From Streptomyces sp. NBC_00878 (GTDB taxonomy: Bacteria > Actinomycetota > Actinomycetes > Streptomycetales > Streptomycetaceae), in the NCBI RefSeq assembly GCF_026341515.1, contig NZ_JAPEOK010000001.1, forward strand, positions 5,642,001 to 5,706,000: 64,000 bases of DNA. Direction: 5' to 3'. Made by a program: the position numbers and the translations under genes. Shown here in pieces: positions 17,403 to 25,164 of this stretch. The notes beneath the pieces were generated by a model that was given only the letters and a program-made list of their open reading frames with translations, did no database searches and was not told the origin of the DNA. Numbering within the stretch: the stretch's first letter is position 1; each line of letters opens with the position of its first letter.

Positions 17403-19729
17403 GCGACTTCCAAGGCCGGAGCCCGGCACGCGGCGGACCGGCGGGCCTGCACGGACCGGCAGGTTTGCGCGGACCGGGCGGTGGTGGTGGCGGTGGTGGC
17501 ACCGGCGGGGGCTCGGTGCACCAGGTCGTCTTCCGGTGGGACGGAAACCACGGCCGCCAGGGCACCGGCATGAACGCCGTCGCCCACTCCTGCGAGTCCG
17601 GGCGCGCCGAGGAACTGGGCCGGGAACTGGGCCCGTTGCTGTGGGTGTCCGGCGCGGCGGCCGCACGGCCGAGTGTCGTACGCACGCTGTCCCGCGACGA
17701 CGAGGTCCTGCTCGTCCAGCGCTGGCCCACCACCGACCGGGGCGGCAGACCCAGCACGGTCAGTCATGTCCTGATCGGTGACCGTGGAACCCTGTCGCCC
17801 GGAGTGTGCCTCGGCCTCGCGTACGGCGACGGCTGGCGCAAGCAGGAGACGGCCGAGCAGGCGTCCGGGCGTCAGCCCAGGCTCGATCGAGCGAAGCTCG
17901 ACGAACTGTCGCGGAGTCGGCGGCCGGACATGCTGGACCTGCTGCCCAGGGTCGAGCACGCGCTGATCCTCGTCACCGCGGAGTTGCTGCGTGACCCGAC
18001 GCAGCGGGTGTCGCTGCTCCTGGAGGAGGAGGCGCCGCGCGGCTGGCCGGACGGAGACGAGGTGCCGGTGGTCTATCTGGGGCTGTACCTGCTGTTCGGG
18101 AACTGGCTGGGCCGGCCGTGGACCTTCGCCACCCGGGACGCGGTGGACACCCATCACCTGCGGCTGATGGCCGTCCCGCGCTGGGAGCCCGACTCCGGCG
18201 GCTCCGGCCCGCTGGCCCGGGTCATGGGCCGCCTGCCGGACACCTCCCAGTTCGAACACCGCGCGGCGGCCCGGCTGGTGAGACACCTCCTCGCCAACCG
18301 GGAGGCACCTCCTGGCGTACCGCAGCTGGTCGAGGAGTTCGCCGACGGCGCGTCCCTGGACTGGGAGCGGCGCCGTGCCCACCTCCGGGAGATCCTCGGC
18401 ACGAACCGCACCACCGGCCCGAGGGCCACCTCGTCGGCGACCGGGTCGGCGACGGGGTCGGCGAGGGGATTGGCGATGGGGGCGCCTCCGCGTGAGTCGG
18501 TTCGAGGGAGGGGGAACGCGGCGGATCCGGGCCCGGGCCCGGAATGGGATCGGGAGCGAGAACCGGATCGGGAGCGGAATCAGGAGCGGAATCAGGAGCG
18601 GGGCCGGGATGGGGGGCGGGAGAAGGAGAGGGATTGGGAGCAGGACCGGGAGAAGGATTGGGAGAGGGACCGGGAGAGGGAGAGGGACCGGGATCGGGAT
18701 CGGGCAAGGGGCCAGGAGCGTGACCTGGATCAGGACCGGGGCCCTGACCAGGAGAGGGCCCGCCAACTGGAATGGGACCGGCAACTGGAGTGGGACCGTG
18801 ACCGGGAAGTGGGCGACCACGACAGGGAAATGAGGGACAGGTCCCGCGAAACGGGGGACAGGGCCCGCGACTTGGACCGGGCCGGGGGAGCGGCCCAAGC
18901 CCCAATGGCCTCGATCACCCCGATCACCCCGGCCGACCTGAACGGCCCGATCACCCCGATCACCCCGGTCACCCCGACCGTTTCGATCGCCCCGAACGAC
19001 CACGACGCGTACGCCCTCCACCAGGACCTGTGCGACTACCGGCGCGGGGGAGGGGACGGCAGTCTGCGCAGCATCCTGATGGCGGACCTGCGCGCGCGGC
19101 CCGACCACCTGCTCCTGCACGAGCTGCGCTCCGGTGAACTACCGCCGGATTCAGTCGAGTTGGTGCTGGACGAGCTGGGCAGGCCCGAGCGTGTCCAGGT
19201 GCGTGACCTGGAGACGCGGCACGAGCTGTGCACCGAGGTGCTGGCCAAGGGCCTGTACTTCACGCCGAAGGGACCGGGCGCGGCCGACCGGGCGGCCGAC
19301 CTCTTCACCTGGGCTGTCGTCCCGCTGGCCCGGGAGGAACGTCATCTGCGCGATCTGCAGGAACTGCTGTACACCATGAACCGGGACTCTCACCCCACCA
19401 TGGGCAACTGGCTCCGGCAGTGCATCATCGAACCGGCGAACGGCCAGGTCCCCGACCTGCATCCGAACCTGTGGAGCCAGCTCCTGCGGGACGCGATGCG
19501 CAGGAACGACAGGACGTCCTCCGCTTCTCTGCCGCCCCACCCCGCGCTGGCGCCCTCGCAGTCACCTGCCTTCACGCCGGATCCGCCACCGGCCCCGGCC
19601 TTCACACCGGATGCGCGGACCCCCTTGGACCGGCTCTCCGAACTGATCAGCAAGCCGGGTTGCTTCTTCGGGAGCGTGTTCCTCCTGGGCGCCGTGCTCG
19701 TGGGGCTCGTGCTGATGCTCATCATCTGA
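17399..19729 (+). CDS. GAP1-like GTPase-associated protein with tail anchor
   Basis: This 776-residue protein starts at a GTG overlapping the GTPase gene. After a Gly-rich stretch, residues ~38-180 (VHQVVFRWDGNHGRQGTG, then VAHSCES) resemble the N-terminal domain of GTPase-associated proteins (GAP1-N2 type) that sit beside GTPase genes in predicted bacterial conflict systems. Residues ~380-497 are an almost pure Arg/Asp/Glu repeat, likely a single long charged helix or disordered linker. A helical domain follows (~540-690), then a Pro-rich stretch and a C-terminal membrane helix (FFGSVFLLGAVLVGLVLMLII) ending at the last residue, the layout of a tail-anchored protein. The family assignment is by pattern and context. 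It is the last gene of the second transcription unit. Confidence 0.6.
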   Translation: MSDFQGRSPARGGPAGLHGPAGLRGPGGGGGGGGTGGGSVHQVVFRWDGNHGRQGTGMNAVAHSCESGRAEELGRELGPLLWVSGAAAARPSVVRTLSRDDEVLLVQRWPTTDRGGRPSTVSHVLIGDRGTLSPGVCLGLAYGDGWRKQETAEQASGRQPRLDRAKLDELSRSRRPDMLDLLPRVEHALILVTAELLRDPTQRVSLLLEEEAPRGWPDGDEVPVVYLGLYLLFGNWLGRPWTFATRDAVDTHHLRLMAVPRWEPDSGGSGPLARVMGRLPDTSQFEHRAAARLVRHLLANREAPPGVPQLVEEFADGASLDWERRRAHLREILGTNRTTGPRATSSATGSATGSARGLAMGAPPRESVRGRGNAADPGPGPEWDREREPDRERNQERNQERGRDGGREKERDWEQDREKDWERDRERERDRDRDRARGQERDLDQDRGPDQERARQLEWDRQLEWDRDREVGDHDREMRDRSRETGDRARDLDRAGGAAQAPMASITPITPADLNGPITPITPVTPTVSIAPNDHDAYALHQDLCDYRRGGGDGSLRSILMADLRARPDHLLLHELRSGELPPDSVELVLDELGRPERVQVRDLETRHELCTEVLAKGLYFTPKGPGAADRAADLFTWAVVPLAREERHLRDLQELLYTMNRDSHPTMGNWLRQCIIEPANGQVPDLHPNLWSQLLRDAMRRNDRTSSASLPPHPALAPSQSPAFTPDPPPAPAFTPDARTPLDRLSELISKPGCFFGSVFLLGAVLVGLVLMLII
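18541..18890 (+). repeat. Degenerate GGGA/GGAGCGG purine repeat coding Arg/Asp/Glu
   Basis: About 350 bp of purine-rich sequence built on GGGA(C/G)(C/A)GGGA-type units encodes ERDRE/DRDRD/QERN repeats inside the GAP1-like gene. The unit length varies, and the frame is kept throughout. Confidence 0.75.
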
Positions 19730-19880
19730 CGCGGCCGGCGGCAAGCCTTATATCAAGCCATAGGGAAACACCTGAGTGACGGACGGCAAGCTACCGAGAA
19801 CGTGAACTCTCAAGTAACGTTTTCGTGTACTGCACATCAACGGCCTCCCCACCCCCCCATCTTTGACGGAGACCACACTC
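19730..19880 (+). promoter_or_regulatory. AT-richer leader before the JAMM-like gene
   Basis: The 151-bp gap after the GAP1-like gene contains an unusually AT-rich patch (CTTATATCAAGCCATAGGG, CTCAAGTAACGTTTTCG) for this genome and probably carries the promoter of the next gene. No clear -10/-35 pair or hairpin is assigned. GGAGA sits 8 nt before the ATG at 19881. Confidence 0.4.
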
Positions 19881-20585
19881 ATGTCCCCTGCGACGAACGC
19901 ATCGGGGTCCGGTTCGCCGAACCCTCGATGTATTTCCCCCGACCGTTCAGCGGCCGGTCGTACCACCCCCATTCCCACCCCTCCCACCGTCCTGATGGAC
20001 GACCAGGCCCTCGCGGACTTCCTCGACGTGGCCGCCGGTGAGTACCAACTCATCACGCCAGAAGCCCCGTTACCCTGTTTCGCGCTCCTGCTCGGCAGCG
20101 CGGAGGCGACGACGTACCACGTGCGGCGCATGGCCTTCGGCCGCAACGCCCGCGCCACCGATCCCGCGGCCCGGCAGGAGTTCCGCGACACGATCGTGCC
20201 GCAGTTCGGACCGGCCTACGAGAACGAGCACCGCGGCTGGTGGATGGACTCGCACGACCTCCTCCGGGCGTCCCGCGAGGCCGACGCCCTGGGTCTTGAC
20301 CTGCTCGGCTCCATCCATATGCACCCGGACTGGCACCGCCTGGGCCCGCCGTCGGAACGGGGCCAACTGCTCAGCGAGCGGCCGACGCTGATGGACCGTC
20401 ACCTCTTCGGCCGGACCGGGTGGCCGCTCAACATCATCTGCTACCTGGAGCGCCGGGGCGACGAGTTCTACCACGCCCTGGCCGCCTGGGCGCCGCCTCC
20501 CCAGCATCCCGCCGAAGGCTCCGAGCGCACCGACTGCCCCGAGGTCGACCTGCGTATCCGTACGAGTTCCCTGACGAAGGCGTGA
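19881..20585 (+). CDS. JAMM/MPN-like metallopeptidase domain protein
   Basis: The ATG at 19881 was preferred over a TTG at 19863 because GGAGA lies 8 nt upstream. The 234-residue product has a Ser/Pro-rich N-terminus, then a domain with FALLLGS, an upstream glutamate (YENEHRGWW) and LLGSIHMHPDWH near residues 140-150. This resembles the JAB1/MPN metalloprotease layout (Glu, then H-x-H-P, then Ser/Asp), but the canonical S-x-x-D after the histidines is not clear: PPSER is followed only later by LMD. Family members cleave isopeptide or peptide bonds next to a Gly. Its substrate is unknown, and no ubiquitin-like or E1/E2-like gene is visible nearby. It overlaps the next reading frame by GTGA. 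Confidence 0.5.
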   Translation: MSPATNASGSGSPNPRCISPDRSAAGRTTPIPTPPTVLMDDQALADFLDVAAGEYQLITPEAPLPCFALLLGSAEATTYHVRRMAFGRNARATDPAARQEFRDTIVPQFGPAYENEHRGWWMDSHDLLRASREADALGLDLLGSIHMHPDWHRLGPPSERGQLLSERPTLMDRHLFGRTGWPLNIICYLERRGDEFYHALAAWAPPPQHPAEGSERTDCPEVDLRIRTSSLTKA

Positions 20586-20590
20586 GAGCG

Positions 20591-21586
20591 ATGCATCAGC
20601 CAGAAGGAACGAACGCCCCCGCCCAGCACGGAACCGGGCACGGCAACCAGCACGGCACCCAGCACGGCACCCGGGTCGACAACGATGTCGACGCTCGGGC
20701 GATCCGCGCCCTGTGGGCCGAGATGGCCCGTGCGTGGGCGGCGGGCGACGCCACGCTCTTCGCCGCGAGCTTCGCGGAGGACTGCGACTTCACGACCGTA
20801 CGAGGCGACAAGCCGGACGGCCGGACCGGCATCGCGGCCGGGCACGACGCGCTCTTCCGCGGGCCGTACGCCGGAACCGTCCTCGACGCACGCGTCGTGG
20901 CCGTCCGCTTTCTCCGCCCCGACCTGGCCACGGTCGAGGCGGAGTCGACGATCACCGCCCCGGACGGGCGACCGCCCGCCAGTACGCACGCGTTGGCCGT
21001 CGTCGAACGCGGGGCGGAGGGCCGCTGGTTGATCTCGGCGTTCCACAACATGATCCCCGCGCCCCGCCCGGCGCCACAGTCCCGCGCCCCCAAGGAAGCG
21101 ACCGTGAAGGAGGCCACCGTGCAGGAAGTTGGCGAGCAGAAAGCTGGCGGGCAGAAAGCCGGCGAGCAGGAGGTCGGCGTGGACGAACCCACCGCCGCCC
21201 GGCCCAAGCTCCGCCACCTGGCCATCGTGGCCCGCGATCCGGAGAAGCTGGCCGAGTTCTACGCCTCGGTCTTCGCGATGGAGCTCTTCCACCGTGATCC
21301 GGACGGCAGTTGCTTCCTCTCCGACGGCTATCTGTCCCTCGCCCTGATCAAGCATCAGCTCGACGGTGACACCCCGGTCGGCTTCAACCACTTCGGTTTC
21401 CACATCGAGGACACGGCGGCCACCGCCGAGGCCCTGGCGGCGGCCGGTACCCCGAAGCCTGCCGAACGCTTCACCAACCGCCCGTTCGCCGAGTACCGGG
21501 CCATGGATCCGGAGGGCAACTGGTTCGACCTCTCGGAACACGGCTTCGGCGGCCCACGCCCGCCGTCCGAGGCGACGGGGTCCTGA
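20591..21586 (+). CDS. NTF2-like (SgcJ/SnoaL-type) and VOC-domain fusion protein
   Basis: The ATG at 20591 is used; an in-frame GTG at 20582 overlapping the previous stop is an alternative. The 331-residue product has two domains. Residues ~30-160 (IRALWAEMARAWAAGDATLFAASFAEDCDF) are a DUF4440/SgcJ-type NTF2-like cone fold. A Lys/Glu/Gln/Ala linker follows with repeated KEAT and GEQKAG units. Residues ~205-325 (LRHLAIVARDPEKLAEFYASVFAMELF, ending MDPEGNWFDLSEH) are a vicinal-oxygen-chelate domain of the glyoxalase/dioxygenase superfamily. Both folds are common in small-molecule enzymes, and the reaction cannot be predicted. The gene converges with the amidase gene. Confidence 0.75.
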   Translation: MHQPEGTNAPAQHGTGHGNQHGTQHGTRVDNDVDARAIRALWAEMARAWAAGDATLFAASFAEDCDFTTVRGDKPDGRTGIAAGHDALFRGPYAGTVLDARVVAVRFLRPDLATVEAESTITAPDGRPPASTHALAVVERGAEGRWLISAFHNMIPAPRPAPQSRAPKEATVKEATVQEVGEQKAGGQKAGEQEVGVDEPTAARPKLRHLAIVARDPEKLAEFYASVFAMELFHRDPDGSCFLSDGYLSLALIKHQLDGDTPVGFNHFGFHIEDTAATAEALAAAGTPKPAERFTNRPFAEYRAMDPEGNWFDLSEHGFGGPRPPSEATGS

Positions 21587-21684
21587 TCCGCGGCAGGCAC
21601 TGAACCCCACCGGGTCCTGAACCGTGGCGGGGTGCCGAGCCTCCGTCGGGCGAACGCCTGACAGAGGCCCGGCGCCTCGTGGTT

Positions 21685-21745
21685 TCAGCTCGTCGTGTCA
21701 GCCTCGTGATGTCAGCTTCGTGGTGTCAGCCCCGTGCTGTCAGGC
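21685..21745. repeat. 14-bp tandem repeat between convergent genes
   Basis: Four units of about 14 bp of the form TCAGCyTCGTGrTG (spacing 13, 14, 14, 14), the last running into the amidase stop codon. It lies between the convergent VOC-fusion and amidase genes and may serve as a boundary or terminator; it forms no obvious hairpin. Confidence 0.7.
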
Positions 21746-22657
21746 GAACAGCAGACGCCAGGTCAGCGGGCCGGGGTTGCCGTCGGCGTCGCCGCGCAGT
21801 TCCTTGCGCGACTTCTGGAAGTCCCGCACGTTCAGCCGGTCCGCCTCGCCCCAGGTCCTGCTCGGGCCGACCTTGTAGTGGTCGCCGAAGCCGCGCTTCA
21901 CCAACTGCTTGCCGAGCTGCAGGACGTACGCGTTCGAGGCCCCGGCCACGAAGTGCTTGCGTCCCGGGAACGCCGGGACCTGCGGCCTGGCCGGTGTGGG
22001 CGTGCCCGGGGTGCCGTCGTCCACGTCCAGGTCGGCCTTCGCGTACTTGACGATCCTGGCGAAGTCGATCGCGCCGGGGTCGCCGTGGACGTTCTCGGGC
22101 ACGTGCATGTGCCCGCAGACTCCCTTGAAGTCCGTCCACTTCGCGCCCGACATCCGCTGGCCGCCGCCGTTCGCGTACGACGAGGGGTACGCGGGCCACG
22201 ACTTCGGGCCGGACAGCGGTACGCCGTGTTCCTCGTGCATCCAGGACAGGAAGCGGGCGACGCCCTGGAGTGCCCAGTCGGGGGCATCCGGCCAGTAGAC
22301 GTGCGCGCGGCCCGCGGTCTTCCACTTCCCGTGGGTCTTCGGGTCGCAGGTGCCGACCAGTTCGACCTGGCACACGTTCATCGTGTTCGTGTCGACGCCG
22401 CCCCGCAGATTGACCAGCGCTCTGGAGGACGTCTCTATGTCGAAGTGCTGGTACCACTTCAGCTTCTTGGCGGCGAGGTCGGGGACCGCCGTCAGGTTCG
22501 GGGCGGAGGCGCCGCCGCCGTAACCGGGCAGGGTGGGCCCCTCCGTGGTGTGCAGGACGACGACGTTGACCTGCATCGGGTCGCCGCCGAAGTCGTCCTG
22601 GTACCAGTTCGCCCGGCTCGCGCCGGGGTATCGCTGAGGTCCCGTCTTGGTGCTCAT
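21740..22657 (-). CDS. N-acetylmuramoyl-L-alanine amidase with peptidoglycan-binding domain (endolysin-like)
   Basis: The ATG at 22657 has AGGAG 7 nt upstream; the product has 305 residues. No signal peptide is visible. The N-terminal amidase_2-type domain has VVVLHTTEG (first zinc histidine), a VELVG strand, and GVCGHMHVPEN with a following HGDPGAIDF (second histidine and aspartate). A Pro/Thr linker leads to a C-terminal module (YVLQLGKQLVKRGFGDHY, ending GNPGPLTWRLL) like the peptidoglycan-binding repeat of actinophage endolysins and streptomycete amidases. The missing signal sequence favours a phage-derived or holin-dependent lysin at the edge of the accessory island. Confidence 0.8.
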   Translation of the reverse strand: MSTKTGPQRYPGASRANWYQDDFGGDPMQVNVVVLHTTEGPTLPGYGGGASAPNLTAVPDLAAKKLKWYQHFDIETSSRALVNLRGGVDTNTMNVCQVELVGTCDPKTHGKWKTAGRAHVYWPDAPDWALQGVARFLSWMHEEHGVPLSGPKSWPAYPSSYANGGGQRMSGAKWTDFKGVCGHMHVPENVHGDPGAIDFARIVKYAKADLDVDDGTPGTPTPARPQVPAFPGRKHFVAGASNAYVLQLGKQLVKRGFGDHYKVGPSRTWGEADRLNVRDFQKSRKELRGDADGNPGPLTWRLLFA

Positions 22658-23124
22658 CACAGACTCCTGAGTTGGGTGTGTCCTCGTTCGGGTGAGGCGA
22701 CCAACACCGTGAAGGCCAGCAGTAGTTGGCTGTCGGTAGACGCGCGGGCGTGTCAGGGACGGAGGGTTTCCTCCGAAGTGGCTTTCGGCAGCGGCTTTCG
22801 GCGGTTGTCGATCAGTACGCGTACATCCTCCAAGAACGGGAATCACGGCACATCGACTCAAAACCTGATCTCCGAACCGCCGCCTGCAACCAGAGATAGA
22901 GGGCGGACTGCAACCGCAGGCGCAGTCCAGCCGAGTGGCCGACAGCCCCAACCGCTCGTCTCAACTGTGCGAGGGCGCCGCCGCTTCCCCGCGTACGGTC
23001 CAGAAGCCGTCGGGTGACCCCCGGGTCGCCGACGGACTGGCAGACCACCACGACCCGGATCCAGCGCGCCCCGCGCAGCGCGAAGAGTGTCGGCGGCAGG
23101 GAGAACGCGGCCGAGCGCAATACC

Positions 23125-23301
23125 GGGTCTTCGAAGTTGAGCGGTGCGCAGCGGCGAGGCCGCTGGTCCGTACCTGCCGCCCAGGGCGACGTTTGGAAGG
23201 TTCGGGACAGTTATGACGGCTGCCACCAGGCCTTACGGAGGCCGCGAGTGTCCCAAATCTTCCAGTTACCCGACGGGCCCACCGCTCAACTTCGAAGACC
23301 C
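23125..23301. repeat. Long imperfect inverted repeat (22-bp perfect outer arms)
   Basis: The outer arms are perfect: 22 bp starting GGGTCTTCGAAG at 23125-23146 and its exact reverse complement at 23280-23301. Inner arms GGAAGGTTCGGGACA (23195-23209) and TGTCCCAAATCTTCC (23249-23263) match with two mismatches. The whole could fold into a ~177-base hairpin or be a small non-autonomous element. Confidence 0.75.
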
Positions 23302-23339
23302 GCCATACCGCCACGGTCACCCAGCCCGCGACGCACTCG

Positions 23340-23560
23340 CGGAGGCTGGCGGGACGAGCCGACGGCCTGATGGTCCACCTCGGTGCGTACGGCCCGATGC
23401 GGCCGAAAGAGTCGGCCGGGCTCCGGCGGCGGGACGTCGACCTCGACAACCCCAGCATCGGTGTTCGCCTCACCGAGCCGGAGCGAATGAACGGGCGACG
23501 TGCCCGGTGCGACACCAAGGAAGCAAAAGGCCCGGCTGATGACCTGGGCCTCACGTGTGA
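23340..23560 (+). pseudogene. Tyrosine recombinase/integrase remnant
   Basis: One frame here reads MVHLGAYGPMRPKE, then SAGLRRRDVDLDNPSIGVR, then a basic stretch ending DTKEAKG. This matches the core of actinobacterial phage integrases, where the catalytic region reads A-A-Y-T-G-x-R-x-x-E-L-x-x-L-R-x-x-D-V-D-L. The family's glycine before the catalytic Arg is Pro here, and no sequence for the C-terminal HxxR or the nucleophilic tyrosine is found downstream. The N-terminal DNA-binding part is not recognisable either. It is a decayed fragment, evidence that the region once carried an integrated element. Confidence 0.55.
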
Positions 23561-23764
23561 ATCGTGGAACGGGCGACAGAATCCAACTCGCGCTCACAGC
23601 TTGGGAAGCTGCGATCATCCGCGGTTGTTTCGGTCGCTGACCTTGGCGAAGCCCGCGGTGCGGCCACGTCGGGCTTGCGGCCTTCACCGTGTTTCCCCGC
23701 TGTTCCCCGCCCCAACTGGTGCGCTTGTGGTGCGTTCGCACACGCCTCGGGTTACTCGGCAGAG

Positions 23765-24121
23765 CTAGAGGTCGACACGTGTTTCGTTGTCGCCTCGCCG
23801 GAGAAGGACGTGCGCTGGCCGGAACGGCAGACTGCGCAGAGTCGGCTCCAGGACCTTGAACAGAGCATCGGCATCGGGTCCGTAGGCGTACACGACGGCT
23901 TCGCCTCCTCCGAACTCGTTCCCGTCGACCTCCCCGACGTTGGCTGCCCTGGTGGCTGCTTCCATCACCTGCTCAGCGTCATAGATCCGCTTGCGCTGGT
24001 CGACATCGCCGAAGCCGTCACGGGCAAGCCGGAAGTGCGCGATGACTGCGTGCTCCTCATCCCCGTTGTCAGGGGCAGTGGGTGTCTCCATGCCGCACAC
24101 CCTGTCATCGAGGTCTGACAC
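23765..24121 (-). CDS. Conserved hypothetical protein
   Basis: This small acidic protein is 118 residues from the GTG at 24121, or 108 from the in-frame ATG at 24091. The GTG has GGGGAGG directly abutting it, so its spacing is poor and the start is uncertain. The sequence is a compact alpha/beta domain with GEVDGNEFGGGEAVVYAYGP in the middle and LRSLPFRPAHVLLRRGD near the end, which reads as a real conserved family rather than an antisense shadow. I know no function for it. A short hairpin lies upstream at 24153-24181. Confidence 0.6.
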   Translation of the reverse strand: MSDLDDRVCGMETPTAPDNGDEEHAVIAHFRLARDGFGDVDQRKRIYDAEQVMEAATRAANVGEVDGNEFGGGEAVVYAYGPDADALFKVLEPTLRSLPFRPAHVLLRRGDNETRVDL

Positions 24122-24152
24122 CCTCCCCGCTGTGTCCGCCAGGGATCCGCTT

Positions 24153-24181
24153 CACCAACACGCTTTCCAACTGTGTTGGTG
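24153..24181. promoter_or_regulatory. Short inverted repeat upstream of the 23765-24121 gene
   Basis: CACCAACAC and GTGTTGGTG form a perfect 9-bp stem with an 11-base loop, 30 bp upstream of the leftward gene. It could be an operator or a terminator; its position upstream of the start favours a regulatory role. Confidence 0.4.
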
Positions 24182-24353
24182 GGGTGCTGGGCTTGGTTCG
24201 GGGGCATTCACCTGCGTTCATGGGCGGTTGGTCCGTGAGGCGAGCTCGGCGCGCGGTCCTCGATGAACGGCCGTGAACGGGGCTGAATAAGACGGAAACT
24301 GAGACGCCCAGGCGGGCTGGACTGGCTAGCATCCTCCGTGTCGAGGAGGAGCC

Positions 24354-24686
24354 ATGGCACTGGGCGGCAAGGGATCGCGACGCATCGTCGTCGACAGTAC
24401 GGCCTACCGCTGGCGGTTGCGATGCAGGCCGACCTACTTTCAGGGGCTGTGCTGGACGCCGTGTAGCTTTGCGGTCGAGCATGCAGTAGACGCCGTCGGG
24501 ACAACGCTCGTGGTCACCACCAACCAGCCGCATGCGAGCAACTGGATCGGACGTGAGGCCCCGCCTGTACTGCCATCCGACGTTGCCCAAGCCATCGAAC
24601 GTGCCCATCGTGAGGGCTGGAGCCCAACGGCTCCAGGCTCCCCCTTCCACCTCGACCTGTCCGCCGGCTTCACGCCCTCGCCCTGA
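24354..24686 (+). CDS. Small conserved hypothetical protein
   Basis: A 110-residue protein with an ATG 4 nt after GAGGAG. It begins MALGGKGSRRIVVD and carries RWRLRCRPTYFQGLCW, then TTLVVTTNQPHASNWIG and a C-terminal APGSPFHLDL. The even spacing of hydrophobic strands and the good ribosome site mark it as genuine. I recognise the type as a streptomycete-restricted family of unknown function. It reads toward the broken gene at 24834. Confidence 0.65.
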   Translation: MALGGKGSRRIVVDSTAYRWRLRCRPTYFQGLCWTPCSFAVEHAVDAVGTTLVVTTNQPHASNWIGREAPPVLPSDVAQAIERAHREGWSPTAPGSPFHLDLSAGFTPSP

Positions 24687-24833
24687 GCTGAGGGTGAGCA
24701 CCGCTTTAGGAGTTCGATCGAGCAGTCTCCATGGAGCCCTTCCGCGGGTACGGCTGCGCCATGCAGGACTGCCCAAGGTCGCCTGTGTACGCCCTCGTTG
24801 ATGTCAGCTGGTGATGTCAGGTTGGATGGCCCG

Positions 24834-25099
24834 ATGGAGCGCGTTGAGGCAGAGCTGTTCACTGACGGCGGGACGATGCTGTGGTTCGCCTGCCCGGTCG
24901 TCGCTTCCCCGGTGTGCTGGTCCAGGGCGACTCACTGCACATCCTTCGCAGCGACGTGGCCGAGTTGGCGGAGGCCTGCGAACGTGGCGACCTGGCTGAA
25001 GCGGGGGAGTCCGCCGGCCTTCTGCTGGAGCATCTCGATGCATTGCTGATCCGCTACTCCACGGCGTTGGAAGAGCACCAGATTCAGCGGCCGTACTGA
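24834..25099 (+). pseudogene. DUF6959-like small protein gene with a 1-nt frameshift
   Basis: The first frame from the ATG at 24834 reads MERVEAELFTDGG, and a second frame from about 24872 reads DDAVVRLPGRRFPGVLVQGD, then LRSDVAELAEACERGD to a stop at 25099. Joined, they make one ~88-residue protein of the DUF6959 kind. The join lies in the GGCGGGACGATG run near 24868-24873; adding one G restores the full frame, so a single base has been lost (or there is a sequencing error in the G run). The IS630-type element begins only 37 bp downstream. Confidence 0.6.
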
Positions 25100-25133
25100 G
25101 TGGAGGACGCTCAGCTTGGGAGGCTTGGGTTAT

Positions 25134-25164
25134 CTAGTGCGTTGGCCACGAACGTTCGCCGGGT
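25134..25164 (+). repeat. IS630 left terminal inverted repeat
   Basis: CTAGTGCGTTGGCCACGAAC and the following CGTTCGCCGGGT form 31 bp, identical to the reverse complement of 26379-26409. The first three bases include the TA target duplication. Confidence 0.9.

Larger units (their letters stand above)
22658..23764. other. Gene-poor stretch with mobile-element debris
   Basis: About 1.1 kb has no convincing complete gene on either strand; the open frames here show frame-shifting similarity and no good starts. It contains the long inverted repeat at 23125-23301, the integrase remnant near 23340-23560 and, at 23691, one copy of a TTCCCCGCTGTTCCCCGC motif that recurs at about 26475 and 29765. Confidence 0.6.

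Noticed and set aside
23564..24118. 184-codon + frame opposite the 23765-24121 gene
   Set aside because: The minus-strand frame reads as a conserved compact protein and the + frame lacks a ribosome site and domain.
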